64,000 bases of DNA, from assembly GCF_014078545.1 (NCBI RefSeq), contig NZ_MU078732.1, positions 29,111 to 93,110 on the forward strand, in the 5' to 3' direction. This DNA comes from Nitrosopumilus sp. b1 (lineage in GTDB: Archaea; Thermoproteota; Nitrososphaeria; Nitrososphaerales; Nitrosopumilaceae). The position numbers were made by a program, and so were the translations under genes. Under the pieces are notes generated by a model. It worked only from the letters and a program-made list of their open reading frames with translations. It had not been told where the DNA came from and did not search any database. Shown piece after piece: positions 52,372 through 60,783 of the stretch. Position 1 is the stretch's first letter. Each line of letters starts with the position of its first letter.

Positions 52372-53805
52372 CTACATTAATGAAACATCATGAGGTTGAC
52401 TTTCAGCAAAACCAGCCCCAGACATTTTGATAAATTCTGCATTCTGTTGCATTTGAGGAATAGTGTGGGCACCACAATAGCTTAAACCTGAACGAATTCC
52501 TCCCGTAAGTTGTTTTAGAATATCGGTTACACTTCCTTTGTATGGAACCATTGCTTCAACACCTTCTGCAACATAATCATTTAGATCTTCATCAAGAGAA
52601 ATTTTTCCAGACTCTTTTGATTTGCGTCCAATAGATGCGGCTAATGATGCCATTCCACGATAGACTTTGAAGCGTTTACCATTTTTTGTTAAAACAGAGC
52701 CTGGAGATTCATCTGTTCCGCCCAACATGCTACCTATCATTACTGATGATGCACCTGCAGCCAATGCTTTTGTTGCATCACCAGATGTTCTAGTTCCACC
52801 ATCAGATATGATTGGGACTCCATGATCGCGTCCTACTTTGGCACAATCCATTACTGCGGTAAGTTGTGGAACACCTGAACCAGTAATTACTCGAGTGATA
52901 CAGATAGAACCAGATCCAACACCTACCTTAACTGCATCAACTCCTGCTTTGATAAGATCTTCAGCTCCTTTTGCAGTTGCAACATTACCAGCTATTAGTT
53001 CACAATCTGGAAATGCTTTTTTGATATGACGAACTGTGCTTATTGCGTTTTCACTATGACCATGAGCAATATCAACAACAATGATATCTGTTCCTGCATC
53101 AAGTAATGCTTCTGTTCTTTCCATAAAGTCTCCCTTGACACCAACTGCTGCACCAACCAATGGTCTACCCTTTTTGTCTTTAGATGCAGACGGATAGTTC
53201 TCCATATTGGTAATGTCCTTGCTTGTGATAAGCCCTTTTACACGATGCGAGTCATCAATCAAAGGAAGTTTTTCAATTCTATGTTTATGCAATAACTCTT
53301 TTGCTTCACTAAGGCTAATTCCTAATTTTGCAGTAACTACATCTTTTGTCATTACGTCTTTTACTAGCTTGTTGGTATCGGACTCGAAAGTAATGTCTCT
53401 GTCTGTAAGAATTCCTACTAATTTTGATTCTGAATCAATCACTAGTAAACCCGATACATCTTTGTCAATTGTATACTGGATGGCATTACGAACTGTCTCT
53501 TCAGAATTAATTGTGTATGGGTTTTCAATCATTACACTGCCAGATCTTTTTACTTTGAGAACTTGATCGGCTTCTTCCTTAATGGTGAGAAATCTATGGA
53601 TTATACCAATTCCTCCTTCTCTTGCCATAGTTACAGCCATGGACGATTCTGTAACAGTATCCATGTTAGCACTCACAAGAGGTATGTTAATTGAGATATT
53701 TCGCGAAAGTTTAGTTTTAAGATCAGTCTGAGATCGACTTGTTATATCTGAATATTTGGGAACAAGAAGAACATCATCAAAAGTTAATCCTTCTCTGAAT
53801 TCCAA
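52372..53805 (-). CDS. guaB: IMP dehydrogenase
   Basis: The 477-aa NAD-dependent enzyme making XMP, first step of guanine nucleotide synthesis. The catalytic cysteine is in the loop [20 protein letters not shown], and the phosphate site is [11 protein letters not shown] pair of CBS domains (about residues 92-205) is inserted after the first barrel strands, as in classical GuaB, and may bind adenine or guanine nucleotides. The flap [10 protein letters not shown] is intact. The TTG start gives the usual [14 protein letters not shown] and has GAGGT just upstream. The GMP synthase gene (guaA) is 2.3 kb away on the opposite strand. Confidence 0.96.
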   Translation of the reverse strand: MEFREGLTFDDVLLVPKYSDITSRSQTDLKTKLSRNISINIPLVSANMDTVTESSMAVTMAREGGIGIIHRFLTIKEEADQVLKVKRSGSVMIENPYTINSEETVRNAIQYTIDKDVSGLLVIDSESKLVGILTDRDITFESDTNKLVKDVMTKDVVTAKLGISLSEAKELLHKHRIEKLPLIDDSHRVKGLITSKDITNMENYPSASKDKKGRPLVGAAVGVKGDFMERTEALLDAGTDIIVVDIAHGHSENAISTVRHIKKAFPDCELIAGNVATAKGAEDLIKAGVDAVKVGVGSGSICITRVITGSGVPQLTAVMDCAKVGRDHGVPIISDGGTRTSGDATKALAAGASSVMIGSMLGGTDESPGSVLTKNGKRFKVYRGMASLAASIGRKSKESGKISLDEDLNDYVAEGVEAMVPYKGSVTDILKQLTGGIRSGLSYCGAHTIPQMQQNAEFIKMSGAGFAESQPHDVSLM

Positions 53806-53835
53806 TGAAACCTCATTCCAAAGATTGAAAATGCA

Positions 53836-54696
53836 TTATAAGCTTTTGTTTGTACGTAAGAATCGTTGTATGGGTTGGATTACTTCTCTAGTATATTTTA
53901 CATTGTGAGTACGAATTACATCTGCCCCCTTTATTGCAGACATTACTTCACATGCAAGTGAGCCTGCTAAACGATCATTAGGATCATGCTTTTGTAATAT
54001 TTTTCCAATAAAGGATTTGTTAGATACAGATACTAAAACTGGAAAGTTTGTCTTTACTTTTGATAGATTGGAAAGAATCTCAAGATCTCGTTTAACCCAG
54101 TCAACATTAAATTTTGTAAAAAATAATCCACGTCCAGTATTGCGAAAGAATCCTATCGCAGGATCTACCACGATATTTTTTATCCCAGATAATTTTGCAA
54201 TTTTAATGCTATCTGAGATTAGTTTTTTTGTTTGTGATATATTATTCCCATGAACTGGTTTTTTGCTAAAAGCACATACAATTACAGATGGTTGATACCT
54301 TTCTATGACAATAGGCATTTCTTTATCAAATTTTAAACCAGAGATGTCATTGATGATTTCAGTACCTAGTTCTAATGCATTTTTTGCAACATTAGCACGA
54401 CAAGTATCAACAGATATTGGCAAATTTGAAACACGCTGGACAATCTTGATTGCTTGAGAGATACGCTGTGACTCTATTCTTTCAGAAATTAATGTTGAAA
54501 GATATGGTGCAGTTGACATTCCTCCAATATCGATAATATCGGCTCCCTCTTCATCCATCTTTCTAATGGTTTGAGCTATATCATGATCAGTTGTTTTAAT
54601 TGATTTTTTGTAAAAAGACTCTGGACTGGCATTCAAGATGCCCATTATTCTAACTGGCGAGGTCTTTCCGACAGTAATTGTGCCCAATTTACTCAT
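53836..54696 (-). CDS. dihydropteroate synthase-like protein
   Basis: A pterin-binding TIM-barrel protein. RIMGILNASPESFYKKS replaces the usual GILNVTPDSF, followed by ADIIDIGGMSTAPY, PISVDTCRANVAKNAL and IINDISGLKFD. These match the pterin and pABA/diphosphate sites of dihydropteroate synthase-related proteins. I start at the ATG at 54696; an upstream TTG at 54720 would add eight residues that no homologue needs. It is divergent from the MptE-like gene, suggesting a common C1-carrier (folate- or methanopterin-like) pathway. Whether it makes a true dihydropteroate is uncertain in archaea. Confidence 0.87.
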   Translation of the reverse strand: MSKLGTITVGKTSPVRIMGILNASPESFYKKSIKTTDHDIAQTIRKMDEEGADIIDIGGMSTAPYLSTLISERIESQRISQAIKIVQRVSNLPISVDTCRANVAKNALELGTEIINDISGLKFDKEMPIVIERYQPSVIVCAFSKKPVHGNNISQTKKLISDSIKIAKLSGIKNIVVDPAIGFFRNTGRGLFFTKFNVDWVKRDLEILSNLSKVKTNFPVLVSVSNKSFIGKILQKHDPNDRLAGSLACEVMSAIKGADVIRTHNVKYTREVIQPIQRFLRTNKSL

Positions 54697-54730
54697 ATAA
54701 CTTATCAAAACCCATGTCAATTTGAGTCAT

Positions 54731-55474
54731 ATGACTATTATTGGTTGGAATACTCGGTATAATCAGATTTTAAAAGAATTTGGGTTTAGTAAAAAAAAGG
54801 ATCTGGATTCTGCAAAAAAATTAGATTCTCTTCTAAAACAGAAAAAAGAATCATTTAGTAAGATTAAGAAGATTATTTCTCAAAATACTGTAATCGTAAT
54901 TGGTTCTGGTGGATCATTGGAAACGGCAATTCCAATAATTAAAAAATTAAAGAAAATCCCAAAGATTGCAGCAGATAGCAGCGTATCAGAACTGATGAAA
55001 AATAAAATAATTCCCGACATAGTGGTCACGGATCTTGATGGTGAAGAAAGATACTTGAAGGAAATTGCAAAATCTAATTCATTTATGGTTGTTCACGCAC
55101 ATGGCGATAACCAAGAAAAACTTGAGCTTGTGAAAAATTTCAACAACTGCATAGGAACAACTCAGACAGAGTCATTTGGAGTATTATACAACTTTGGTGG
55201 GTTTACTGATGGTGATAGATGTGTGTTTTTAGCTGATAGTTTTGGGGCCAAGGACATAATCTTGTTTGGGATGGATTTTGGAAAAAAGATTGGAAAATTT
55301 TCTCAGACAATGCATGCTGATACAAAAATTAAACTCAAAAAACTCAGATGGGGCAAGAAACTTTTAGAGTGGTTGGCTACAAAATCAAAGAGCAATTTGT
55401 ACACTACATCGGATCCAATCAAAGGATTCAAAAAAATTTCCTACAATGACTTGGATGATATCATAATAACCTAG
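54731..55474 (+). CDS. MptE-like 6-hydroxymethyl-dihydropterin pyrophosphokinase
   Basis: A protein of the archaeal MptE/DUF115 family, which pyrophosphorylates 6-hydroxymethyl-7,8-dihydropterin in place of bacterial FolK. Recognisable parts are TVIVIGSGGSLETAIP, IAADSSVSELMKNKIIPDIVVTDLDGE-type sequence (only the core quoted), VVHAHGDN, GTTQTESFG and the FTDGDRCVFLADSFGAKDI region. The ATG at 54731 follows an AACTTATCAAAA box by about 28 bases; a TTG at 54722 is less likely. It shares a promoter region with the divergent dihydropteroate synthase-like gene. Confidence 0.88.
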   Translation: MTIIGWNTRYNQILKEFGFSKKKDLDSAKKLDSLLKQKKESFSKIKKIISQNTVIVIGSGGSLETAIPIIKKLKKIPKIAADSSVSELMKNKIIPDIVVTDLDGEERYLKEIAKSNSFMVVHAHGDNQEKLELVKNFNNCIGTTQTESFGVLYNFGGFTDGDRCVFLADSFGAKDIILFGMDFGKKIGKFSQTMHADTKIKLKKLRWGKKLLEWLATKSKSNLYTTSDPIKGFKKISYNDLDDIIIT

Positions 55475-55498
55475 AATGCGTTTTAATACCCTAAATGT

Positions 55499-56074
55499 AT
55501 GACAGATTACATGCAGTTATCTGATGAGAAAATTCGGGAGATCCTAGAATTAAAAGACAGAATATCAGGACAAATTGAAAAACATGAAGAAGAAATAGAA
55601 TATCTTAAAAAAAATCTTAGCGTACTAGATTCCTTAATCAAGCAAACTAGTTTTACAAAAGCTTCATCATTAAGAAGTACTACAGAGGAGCCTCCAAAAG
55701 TCACCATCAAAAAAGAAGATGAGACAATTCCACTTACAAGGGGAGCAGATGGTGCAGTAATTGCAAATGCGTATGTCACACCAGAGCAGGTATCAATCAT
55801 ACTGGATGAAAAATTAGTTATTGATGCAGATACTCCTCCTTTCAAGACATTCTTTTTAGATAGAATTATTGGAGAAATGAAACGAAAAGACTCTGTTGAG
55901 GTAGAGAGTGGAAAGATTCAACCAGAATCCATCATAGACTATGTAGTTAACAAAAACGGCTCCAACATCAGAGAGATAATAATTAAAAATTACAGACAGA
56001 AAGAACGTGTAAAAGAGATTGTAAATACCGCAGCATGGTCACTTACACGAATGCTTGAGAACAAAAGCAAGTGA
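55499..56074 (+). CDS. coiled-coil protein of unknown function, 191 aa
   Basis: I do not recognise the family. The N-terminal 50 residues form a clear coiled coil (IREILELKDRISGQIEKHEE). A low-complexity linker follows (about 55-80), then a folded C-terminal domain (about 85-190) with PPFKTFFLDRIIG and NIREIIIKNYRQKERVKEIV. The overall layout resembles small nucleic-acid- or cytoskeleton-associated proteins. It is immediately followed by guaA after 4 bases and is probably co-transcribed with it. Confidence 0.72.
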   Translation: MTDYMQLSDEKIREILELKDRISGQIEKHEEEIEYLKKNLSVLDSLIKQTSFTKASSLRSTTEEPPKVTIKKEDETIPLTRGADGAVIANAYVTPEQVSIILDEKLVIDADTPPFKTFFLDRIIGEMKRKDSVEVESGKIQPESIIDYVVNKNGSNIREIIIKNYRQKERVKEIVNTAAWSLTRMLENKSK

Positions 56075-56078
56075 TTTT

Positions 56079-57602
56079 ATGGACAAAATTGTCGTTTTAG
56101 ACTTTGGTTCTCAGTATAGTCATTTGATTTGTAGGCGTATACGAGACTTTTCAGTGTATGCAGAACTTGTGCCTTATGACATTTCATTAGAGGAGTTAAA
56201 AAAACTCGAACCAAAGGGGATTATTTTTTCTGGCGGTCCATCAAGTGTCTACAAGGATGATGCACCCATGCCAGAGAACAAAATTTTTGGGATGAATCTG
56301 CCGCTGTTGGGAATATGTTACGGTCATCAATTAATTGTAAATAATTTTGGAGGCAAGGTCAAGCGTGCTAACAAAGAATACGGCTCATCTCTTCTGACTG
56401 TCGATAACAATAGTGATTTGCTAAGTAGCATTGGTGATTCGGTCAGAGCATGGATGAGTCATGGAGATGAAGCAGAAGAGATTCCAAAAGGATTTGAGAT
56501 CATAGGCCACACAGAGAGTGCCAAAGCAGCAGCAATTGCAAATAAATCAAATTCAATCTATGGCATACAGTTCCATCCAGAAGTTGTACATACAGAGCAA
56601 GGAACTGAAATTTTGAAAAACTTTGTTCTAAAAATTTGCAAGGCAAAACAAGACTGGACAATGGAGGCGTTTGTAGACAATACCGTAAACAATCTTAAAA
56701 AAATTGAAGGGGATGTCTTGTGTGGAGTAAGTGGAGGAATAGATTCTACAGTTGCAGCTCTGTTAATCCACAAAGCTATTGGAGACAGACTAAAGTGCGT
56801 ATTTGTGAATAATGGCCTTTTACGTTTAGATGAAGAAAAAGAGATAGAAACTATGTTCAAAAATAATTTCAAAGTAAATTTTACCCCAATTAATGCTGCA
56901 TCACGATTTTTAGAGAAACTAGAGGGCGTTGATGATCCTGAAAGAAAAAGAAAGATAGTTGGAGAAGAATTTGTAAAGATCTTTTCAGAGTTTGCTGAAA
57001 AGAGTGGTCCATTCAAATGGCTTGCACAAGGAACTCTTTATCCAGACGTCATAGAAAGTGGAGTGTCCAAGGGACCAGCTGCTGTAATAAAATCTCATCA
57101 TAATGTGGGCGGATTACCTGAATGGCTCAAGATGGAAATTTTGGAGCCATTACGTGATTTGTACAAAGATGAAGTAAGAAAAGTTGCTGCATTACTGGGA
57201 GTACCTGAAAAGCTCATCAAGCGTCATCCATTTCCAGGTCCTGGTTTGGCAGTGCGAATAATTGGACAAGTAACTACAAAGAAACTAGAGATTGCAAAAA
57301 TTGCAAGCAAGATAGTGGAAGAGGAGTTGTGGGAAGCTGGAATATACAATAAAGTTTGGCAAGCATATGCTGCAGTTGGGGACGACAAAGCAGTAGGAGT
57401 TGTTGGCGATGAGCGAAGATACGGAAATATTGTAATGATTCGGGTAGTAGATTCTATTGATGCCATGACTGCTGATTGGACTAGGCTTCCTCATGGATTA
57501 CTAGAAAAGATTAGCAATAGGATTACAAATGAAATTGAGGAGGTTACTTGGGTTACTTATGCAGTATCAAGCAAACCGCCTGCGACAATAGAGCCACAAT
57601 AA
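56079..57602 (+). CDS. guaA: GMP synthase (glutamine-hydrolysing), two-domain form
   Basis: Amidates XMP to GMP. The N-terminal class I glutaminase (about 1-190) has GICYGHQL and the GIQFHPEVVHTEQG His-Glu pair. The ATP-pyrophosphatase domain (about 190-390) has the P-loop SGGIDSTVAALL, and the C-terminal dimerisation domain contains RHPFPGPGLAVR. Many archaea encode the two halves as separate genes; here they are fused as in bacteria. The ATG at 56079 gives MDKIVVLDFGSQYSH and lies 4 bases after the preceding stop; a TTG at 56055 would overlap that gene. Confidence 0.95.
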   Translation: MDKIVVLDFGSQYSHLICRRIRDFSVYAELVPYDISLEELKKLEPKGIIFSGGPSSVYKDDAPMPENKIFGMNLPLLGICYGHQLIVNNFGGKVKRANKEYGSSLLTVDNNSDLLSSIGDSVRAWMSHGDEAEEIPKGFEIIGHTESAKAAAIANKSNSIYGIQFHPEVVHTEQGTEILKNFVLKICKAKQDWTMEAFVDNTVNNLKKIEGDVLCGVSGGIDSTVAALLIHKAIGDRLKCVFVNNGLLRLDEEKEIETMFKNNFKVNFTPINAASRFLEKLEGVDDPERKRKIVGEEFVKIFSEFAEKSGPFKWLAQGTLYPDVIESGVSKGPAAVIKSHHNVGGLPEWLKMEILEPLRDLYKDEVRKVAALLGVPEKLIKRHPFPGPGLAVRIIGQVTTKKLEIAKIASKIVEEELWEAGIYNKVWQAYAAVGDDKAVGVVGDERRYGNIVMIRVVDSIDAMTADWTRLPHGLLEKISNRITNEIEEVTWVTYAVSSKPPATIEPQ

Positions 57603-57634
57603 ACTACAAATTATATCAAATACAAAACATCGTA

Positions 57635-57895
57635 ATGACATTTCATGTTTTTGACACATATGTCAAAGCAAAGGATGGTCACACAATGCATTTTGATGTG
57701 ATAACTGACAAAAAAGATCCACAAAAAGCAATGGAGTATGCAAAAAGATGGTTGAAATCTATTGGTGAGGATGATGCCAAGGTTTCTTCAGAAGAATGCA
57801 GGTTTTGTCATTCACAGAGCGTTCCTGAAGAGATAGAAATTGAAATTATGACTGAAGGATTCCATATTGCAAAGATGGAAGGCTGTCCAAAATAG
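57635..57895 (+). CDS. DUF2024-type small protein, 86 aa
   Basis: The first residues, MTFHVFDTYVKAKDGHTMHFDV, match the DUF2024 family as I know it. The motif CRFCHSQ plus a C-terminal cysteine (EGCPK) may bind metal. Function is unknown. I place the start at the ATG at 57635; the frame is open 87 bases further, but that region is the end of guaA. It follows guaA by 32 bases and converges with a secreted protein gene. Confidence 0.83.
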   Translation: MTFHVFDTYVKAKDGHTMHFDVITDKKDPQKAMEYAKRWLKSIGEDDAKVSSEECRFCHSQSVPEEIEIEIMTEGFHIAKMEGCPK

Positions 57896-57901
57896 ATTAG
57901 A

Positions 57902-58507
57902 TTATTTTACTTGAATAATTTCTTGGTCTATTAGATATTCTAGTGCACTCATCAGTTCAATTTCGCTTATTTGTTGTTCGGCATATAGGATGAATATGTT
58001 TCTCACCCATTGTGGTAGCAGCGTTGATGGGGTTTGAGCTGGAGTTGCAGGTGATTCAGTTAACTCTTCTAATGTACCAGATTCTTCTACAACCAATGGG
58101 TTTTTGCTGGAGTCTACTACTGAAAATGTTGTACTAGTGGTTGCAGTACCAAACTCTGTATAAATTTGAATTTCATATTCTCCAATGAGATCTTTTACGG
58201 TGTCATCAACTAGATACGAAGTCTGCATTCCCCAAAGACCCTCCTCTCTATAGGTGGGATTTATTTCAGAGGTTTTGATCACTTCGCCAGTAAAGAGATT
58301 TGTAATCTTCATAAAGTAATAGCCGTCTTGAGGATCAAAATTTTCAATTTCAATGTCTGCACGAACTAATCGATTGTCATCTTTTAGATCAAGGTAGTTG
58401 TTTCCAATGAATTTAATCGATACAGAAGTATTCTCATCTGCATAAGCGGTGTTAATTGAGACAACCATAATTGCCATTAAAGTTAGAATTGTAAATCTTG
58501 AATTCAC
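57902..58507 (-). CDS. secreted protein with C-terminal WVRNIF...ELMSALEYLI motif
   Basis: A 201-aa exported protein. The signal peptide (1-23) ends near AYA-D. A beta-rich domain (about 25-130) resembles a bacterial-type Ig/FN3 module. The C-terminal 40 residues (PQWVRNIFILYAEQQISEIE) form a Trp-led helical motif that I associate with many thaumarchaeal secreted proteins, usually written IPxWVKNxxxWYxxxxISxxELxxALxYLI. The motif may be a sorting or interaction tag; no function is established that I know of. A second gene near 59.7-60.8 kb ends with a degenerate copy. Confidence 0.8.
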   Translation of the reverse strand: MNSRFTILTLMAIMVVSINTAYADENTSVSIKFIGNNYLDLKDDNRLVRADIEIENFDPQDGYYFMKITNLFTGEVIKTSEINPTYREEGLWGMQTSYLVDDTVKDLIGEYEIQIYTEFGTATTSTTFSVVDSSKNPLVVEESGTLEELTESPATPAQTPSTLLPQWVRNIFILYAEQQISEIELMSALEYLIDQEIIQVK

Positions 58508-58585
58508 GTTAATTACTGGTACGCATAATGGGATATATCTATGAGTTGTAATTTCTTGAGCTTCAAAGTTCCATTGTGGAAGTTT

Positions 58586-59452
58586 CTAGTCTTCCTGGCC
58601 GTCCATGGTCAAGGCTCGAATTATGTCCTTTTCGCTAATGATTCCAATTATTTCACCCTTTGAGACCACGCCAATTCCATGAACTCTGTTATCTAAAATT
58701 ATCTGGGCAGCCTTTGTAAGATCATCCCAAGCATTAACCACGATTATGTCTCGTGTCATTATTTCATTTGCAAGGCATCTTCTTCCATAGCCATTTTTTG
58801 ATGCAAAGAAATTATCAAAATTATTTACAACATGTTTTGGTCCTTTTTCTTTTTGCGAGAACTCTAATGCCATATTTATAAAATTTCTAAATGTAATAAT
58901 TCCAACTGGAACTTCATCATCATCCTTTACGATTAATCGTGATGCATTGTATGATAGCATGTTTGATAGGACATCTATAATTGAGCTTGTCTGTTTGCAA
59001 AAGAATTGCCCAATTGTCATTAATTCAAAGACTTTGAACCTTCCCTTGTAATTTTGTGCATAATATTTTGTTAGATCATTTTTTGTAAAGATTCTAAATT
59101 TATTGTCTTTTTTTACTACAAGGGAGCTGATCTGGTGCTTTAGCATAAGCTCAGAGCACTCTGTTGCAGAAGCATTTTCATCAACATATACAATAGAGTT
59201 CATGATTTTGGATACTGGAGTCTTTGAAATCGGCGAATTATTTTTTTGAGCTAGTAGAAATTTTCCAATATCCTTTTGAGTTACAATTCCAGTGAATTGA
59301 TTTCTGTGTGTTAGGAGTAATCGTGAGATATTTTTCTCATACATCTTTTGCATAACATCGTAAATTGTAGAATTTTGAGGCAAGCTAATTGGTTTATGTG
59401 ACAGTGAATATGCCTTAATTTGTTGAGTCATGCCTATCTGTTTTTGCTGCAT
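58586..59452 (-). CDS. four-CBS-domain protein
   Basis: A 288-aa cytoplasmic protein made of four CBS motifs in two Bateman modules (approximately residues 13-70, 78-135, 145-205 and 225-288). Clear units include RLLLTHRNQFTGIVTQKDIG and HGIGVVSKGEIIGIISEKDI. CBS pairs bind AMP, ATP or other adenosyl compounds. No catalytic domain is attached, so it is a stand-alone energy or ligand sensor. Its start region lies 94 bp from the palindrome at 59546-59566, which may or may not regulate it. Confidence 0.88.
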   Translation of the reverse strand: MQQKQIGMTQQIKAYSLSHKPISLPQNSTIYDVMQKMYEKNISRLLLTHRNQFTGIVTQKDIGKFLLAQKNNSPISKTPVSKIMNSIVYVDENASATECSELMLKHQISSLVVKKDNKFRIFTKNDLTKYYAQNYKGRFKVFELMTIGQFFCKQTSSIIDVLSNMLSYNASRLIVKDDDEVPVGIITFRNFINMALEFSQKEKGPKHVVNNFDNFFASKNGYGRRCLANEIMTRDIIVVNAWDDLTKAAQIILDNRVHGIGVVSKGEIIGIISEKDIIRALTMDGQED

Positions 59453-59545
59453 GATGAGAAATAAATCAATTCAGTCATATCTTTTGTAGTGTATGATTTG
59501 AACAGACAGATATGATGAAAATTTTGATTCTGAGTTATTATGATT

Positions 59546-59566
59546 GTTTGTAATGGGATTACAAAC
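59546..59566 (+). promoter_or_regulatory. 21-bp palindromic operator, site 1
   Basis: Arms GTTTGTAAT and ATTACAAAC are perfect complements around GGG. The same sequence, with two differing arm positions, occurs at 63730-63750 before the Ala/Gly-repeat gene, also followed by AGAA and a TTAT-containing TATA-like box at the same distance. At site 1 the direction given by that comparison is rightward, towards the small transcript proposed at 59604-59660, not towards the CBS gene. Confidence 0.6.
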
Positions 59567-59603
59567 AGAAAATATTATTCTAAAGATTCCTAGCATATCT
59601 AGA

Positions 59604-59660
59604 ACCTCACCCTCCATGCACCATGCCCCCTCGTTTTGCATGAATTGGGGTTCTTTTTTT
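59604..59660 (+). ncRNA. candidate small RNA downstream of operator site 1
   Basis: The start is predicted 29 bases after the TTAT at 59575, the same offset as between TTAT and the start codon at the second palindrome site. The ~57-nt transcript would begin ACCTCACCCTCC, which is complementary to GGAGG/GGGTGAGG-like Shine-Dalgarno sequences. It can fold CATGCA (59615-59620) with TGCATG (59637-59642), and its end CCCC...GGGG-TTC-T7 resembles a terminator. A 20-codon reading frame (ATG at 59616) is present but has unremarkable composition. This is a prediction only; it overlaps the stop codon of the converging gene by two bases. Confidence 0.28.
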
Positions 59661-60783
59661 ATTTTGAATTTGTTCTAAGTAGTGACTCTAGTCCATCAAA
59701 ATACAGCATGTCACTTAATCTATACTCTGTCCATAGTTTTGCTCTCATCCTAAACCAATCAGGAATTGTTGATTCAGAGTCTTCTGTTAAATCATCTGCC
59801 TCAAATGGAATATAGGAGAATACTTTTCCGGGATCATTCTCTAATGCAAATGCCAAAAATGGGCCTACATCCTCATATGCCTTCTTTTTCTTGGCAAAGT
59901 CTATCATGATAAACCCATTTGGCAATTCCATTGTGGAGATATTCTCAGTATTATTCACTGGTGTGGGAACATTCACAAGGTGTTTTATTGATTTTATGTA
60001 GTCAGCATCAGTAATCTTATCATTAATCCACCAAGTAGTTATTTCGCGTTGTAAATTAATGACTGTCTTACTAGAGGTAATGTCTTTTGATATATGATTT
60101 AGATTGGTATTGCCAACTACATTTTTGATTGGACTCATAACAAGAAAATACTTGCCAATCTTGTCGGGTTTTATCATAGTTTTTACATTATCGCACACGC
60201 CTGTAGTGTATTCAAATCCCACACAAGTGTCATATTTCATCTCAATTGGCTGCAGAATCGTTTCAATTTGTTGATAAGAGTATCCCTTGTAGTACATGAT
60301 GAATTTTGATATATGATTAGTCAGTAACCATGAAGGTTCAGTATCATCATAATATGAGGAAAAATTTGGAATGTCTTTGATCATGATGGTGTGTTTTGTT
60401 TCAATATCATTGCCCATGTGAGAGTAGATTCCCTCATATCCTTGACGTGTAAGTAAGCCTTTTCCAGACGCATCATCAAAAATAATTATAACCAACTGAA
60501 CATTTTCAGGAAAATCATAATATGATAATTGAGGTAGTATCATGCATTTTGCATCCAAAGGAGAATCTTCCAATTCATACATTTCAAAATATTTTTCTGC
60601 TATTCCAAAGAATTCGTTTGTCTTGATAGTTTCTACAGGAGTACATTTAGAATTGCCAGTAACATAAACAAGTTGCCAGGATAGTTTGTCTGATTCTGAA
60701 TATGAAGTTGGAATGCTTGATACAATGAGAATAGAACACAAAAATCCAGATAATACAAAATTATGACGTTTCATATTCATCAA
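59659..60783 (-). CDS. secreted protein of unknown function, 374 aa
   Basis: An exported protein with a signal peptide (about 1-29, ending near SYS-E). The mature chain has conserved-looking cysteines, such as SKCTPVE, DAKCMILP and TCVGFEYTTGVCDNV. It has two degenerate copies of the thaumarchaeal tail motif: WWINDKITDADYIKSIKHLV, and the C-terminal IPDWFRMRAKLWTEYRLSD. The DDASGKGLLTR and HISKFIMYYKG parts look like a TPM-/Zn-peptidase-style fold (the H..E/K arrangement around residues 165-180 is not conclusive). I cannot assign a family. The upstream TrmB-REC regulator overlaps its start by 4 bases, so the two are co-expressed. Confidence 0.75.
   Translation of the reverse strand: MMNMKRHNFVLSGFLCSILIVSSIPTSYSESDKLSWQLVYVTGNSKCTPVETIKTNEFFGIAEKYFEMYELEDSPLDAKCMILPQLSYYDFPENVQLVIIIFDDASGKGLLTRQGYEGIYSHMGNDIETKHTIMIKDIPNFSSYYDDTEPSWLLTNHISKFIMYYKGYSYQQIETILQPIEMKYDTCVGFEYTTGVCDNVKTMIKPDKIGKYFLVMSPIKNVVGNTNLNHISKDITSSKTVINLQREITTWWINDKITDADYIKSIKHLVNVPTPVNNTENISTMELPNGFIMIDFAKKKKAYEDVGPFLAFALENDPGKVFSYIPFEADDLTEDSESTIPDWFRMRAKLWTEYRLSDMLYFDGLESLLRTNSK

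Noticed and set aside
55499..56074. Reading the coiled-coil protein before guaA as a prefoldin subunit
   Set aside because: It has only one coiled-coil segment followed by a separate folded domain, unlike the hairpin coiled coils of prefoldin.
56558..57016. 152-codon minus-strand frame within guaA
   Set aside because: It is fully antisense to the conserved GMP synthase core and has no recognisable domain.
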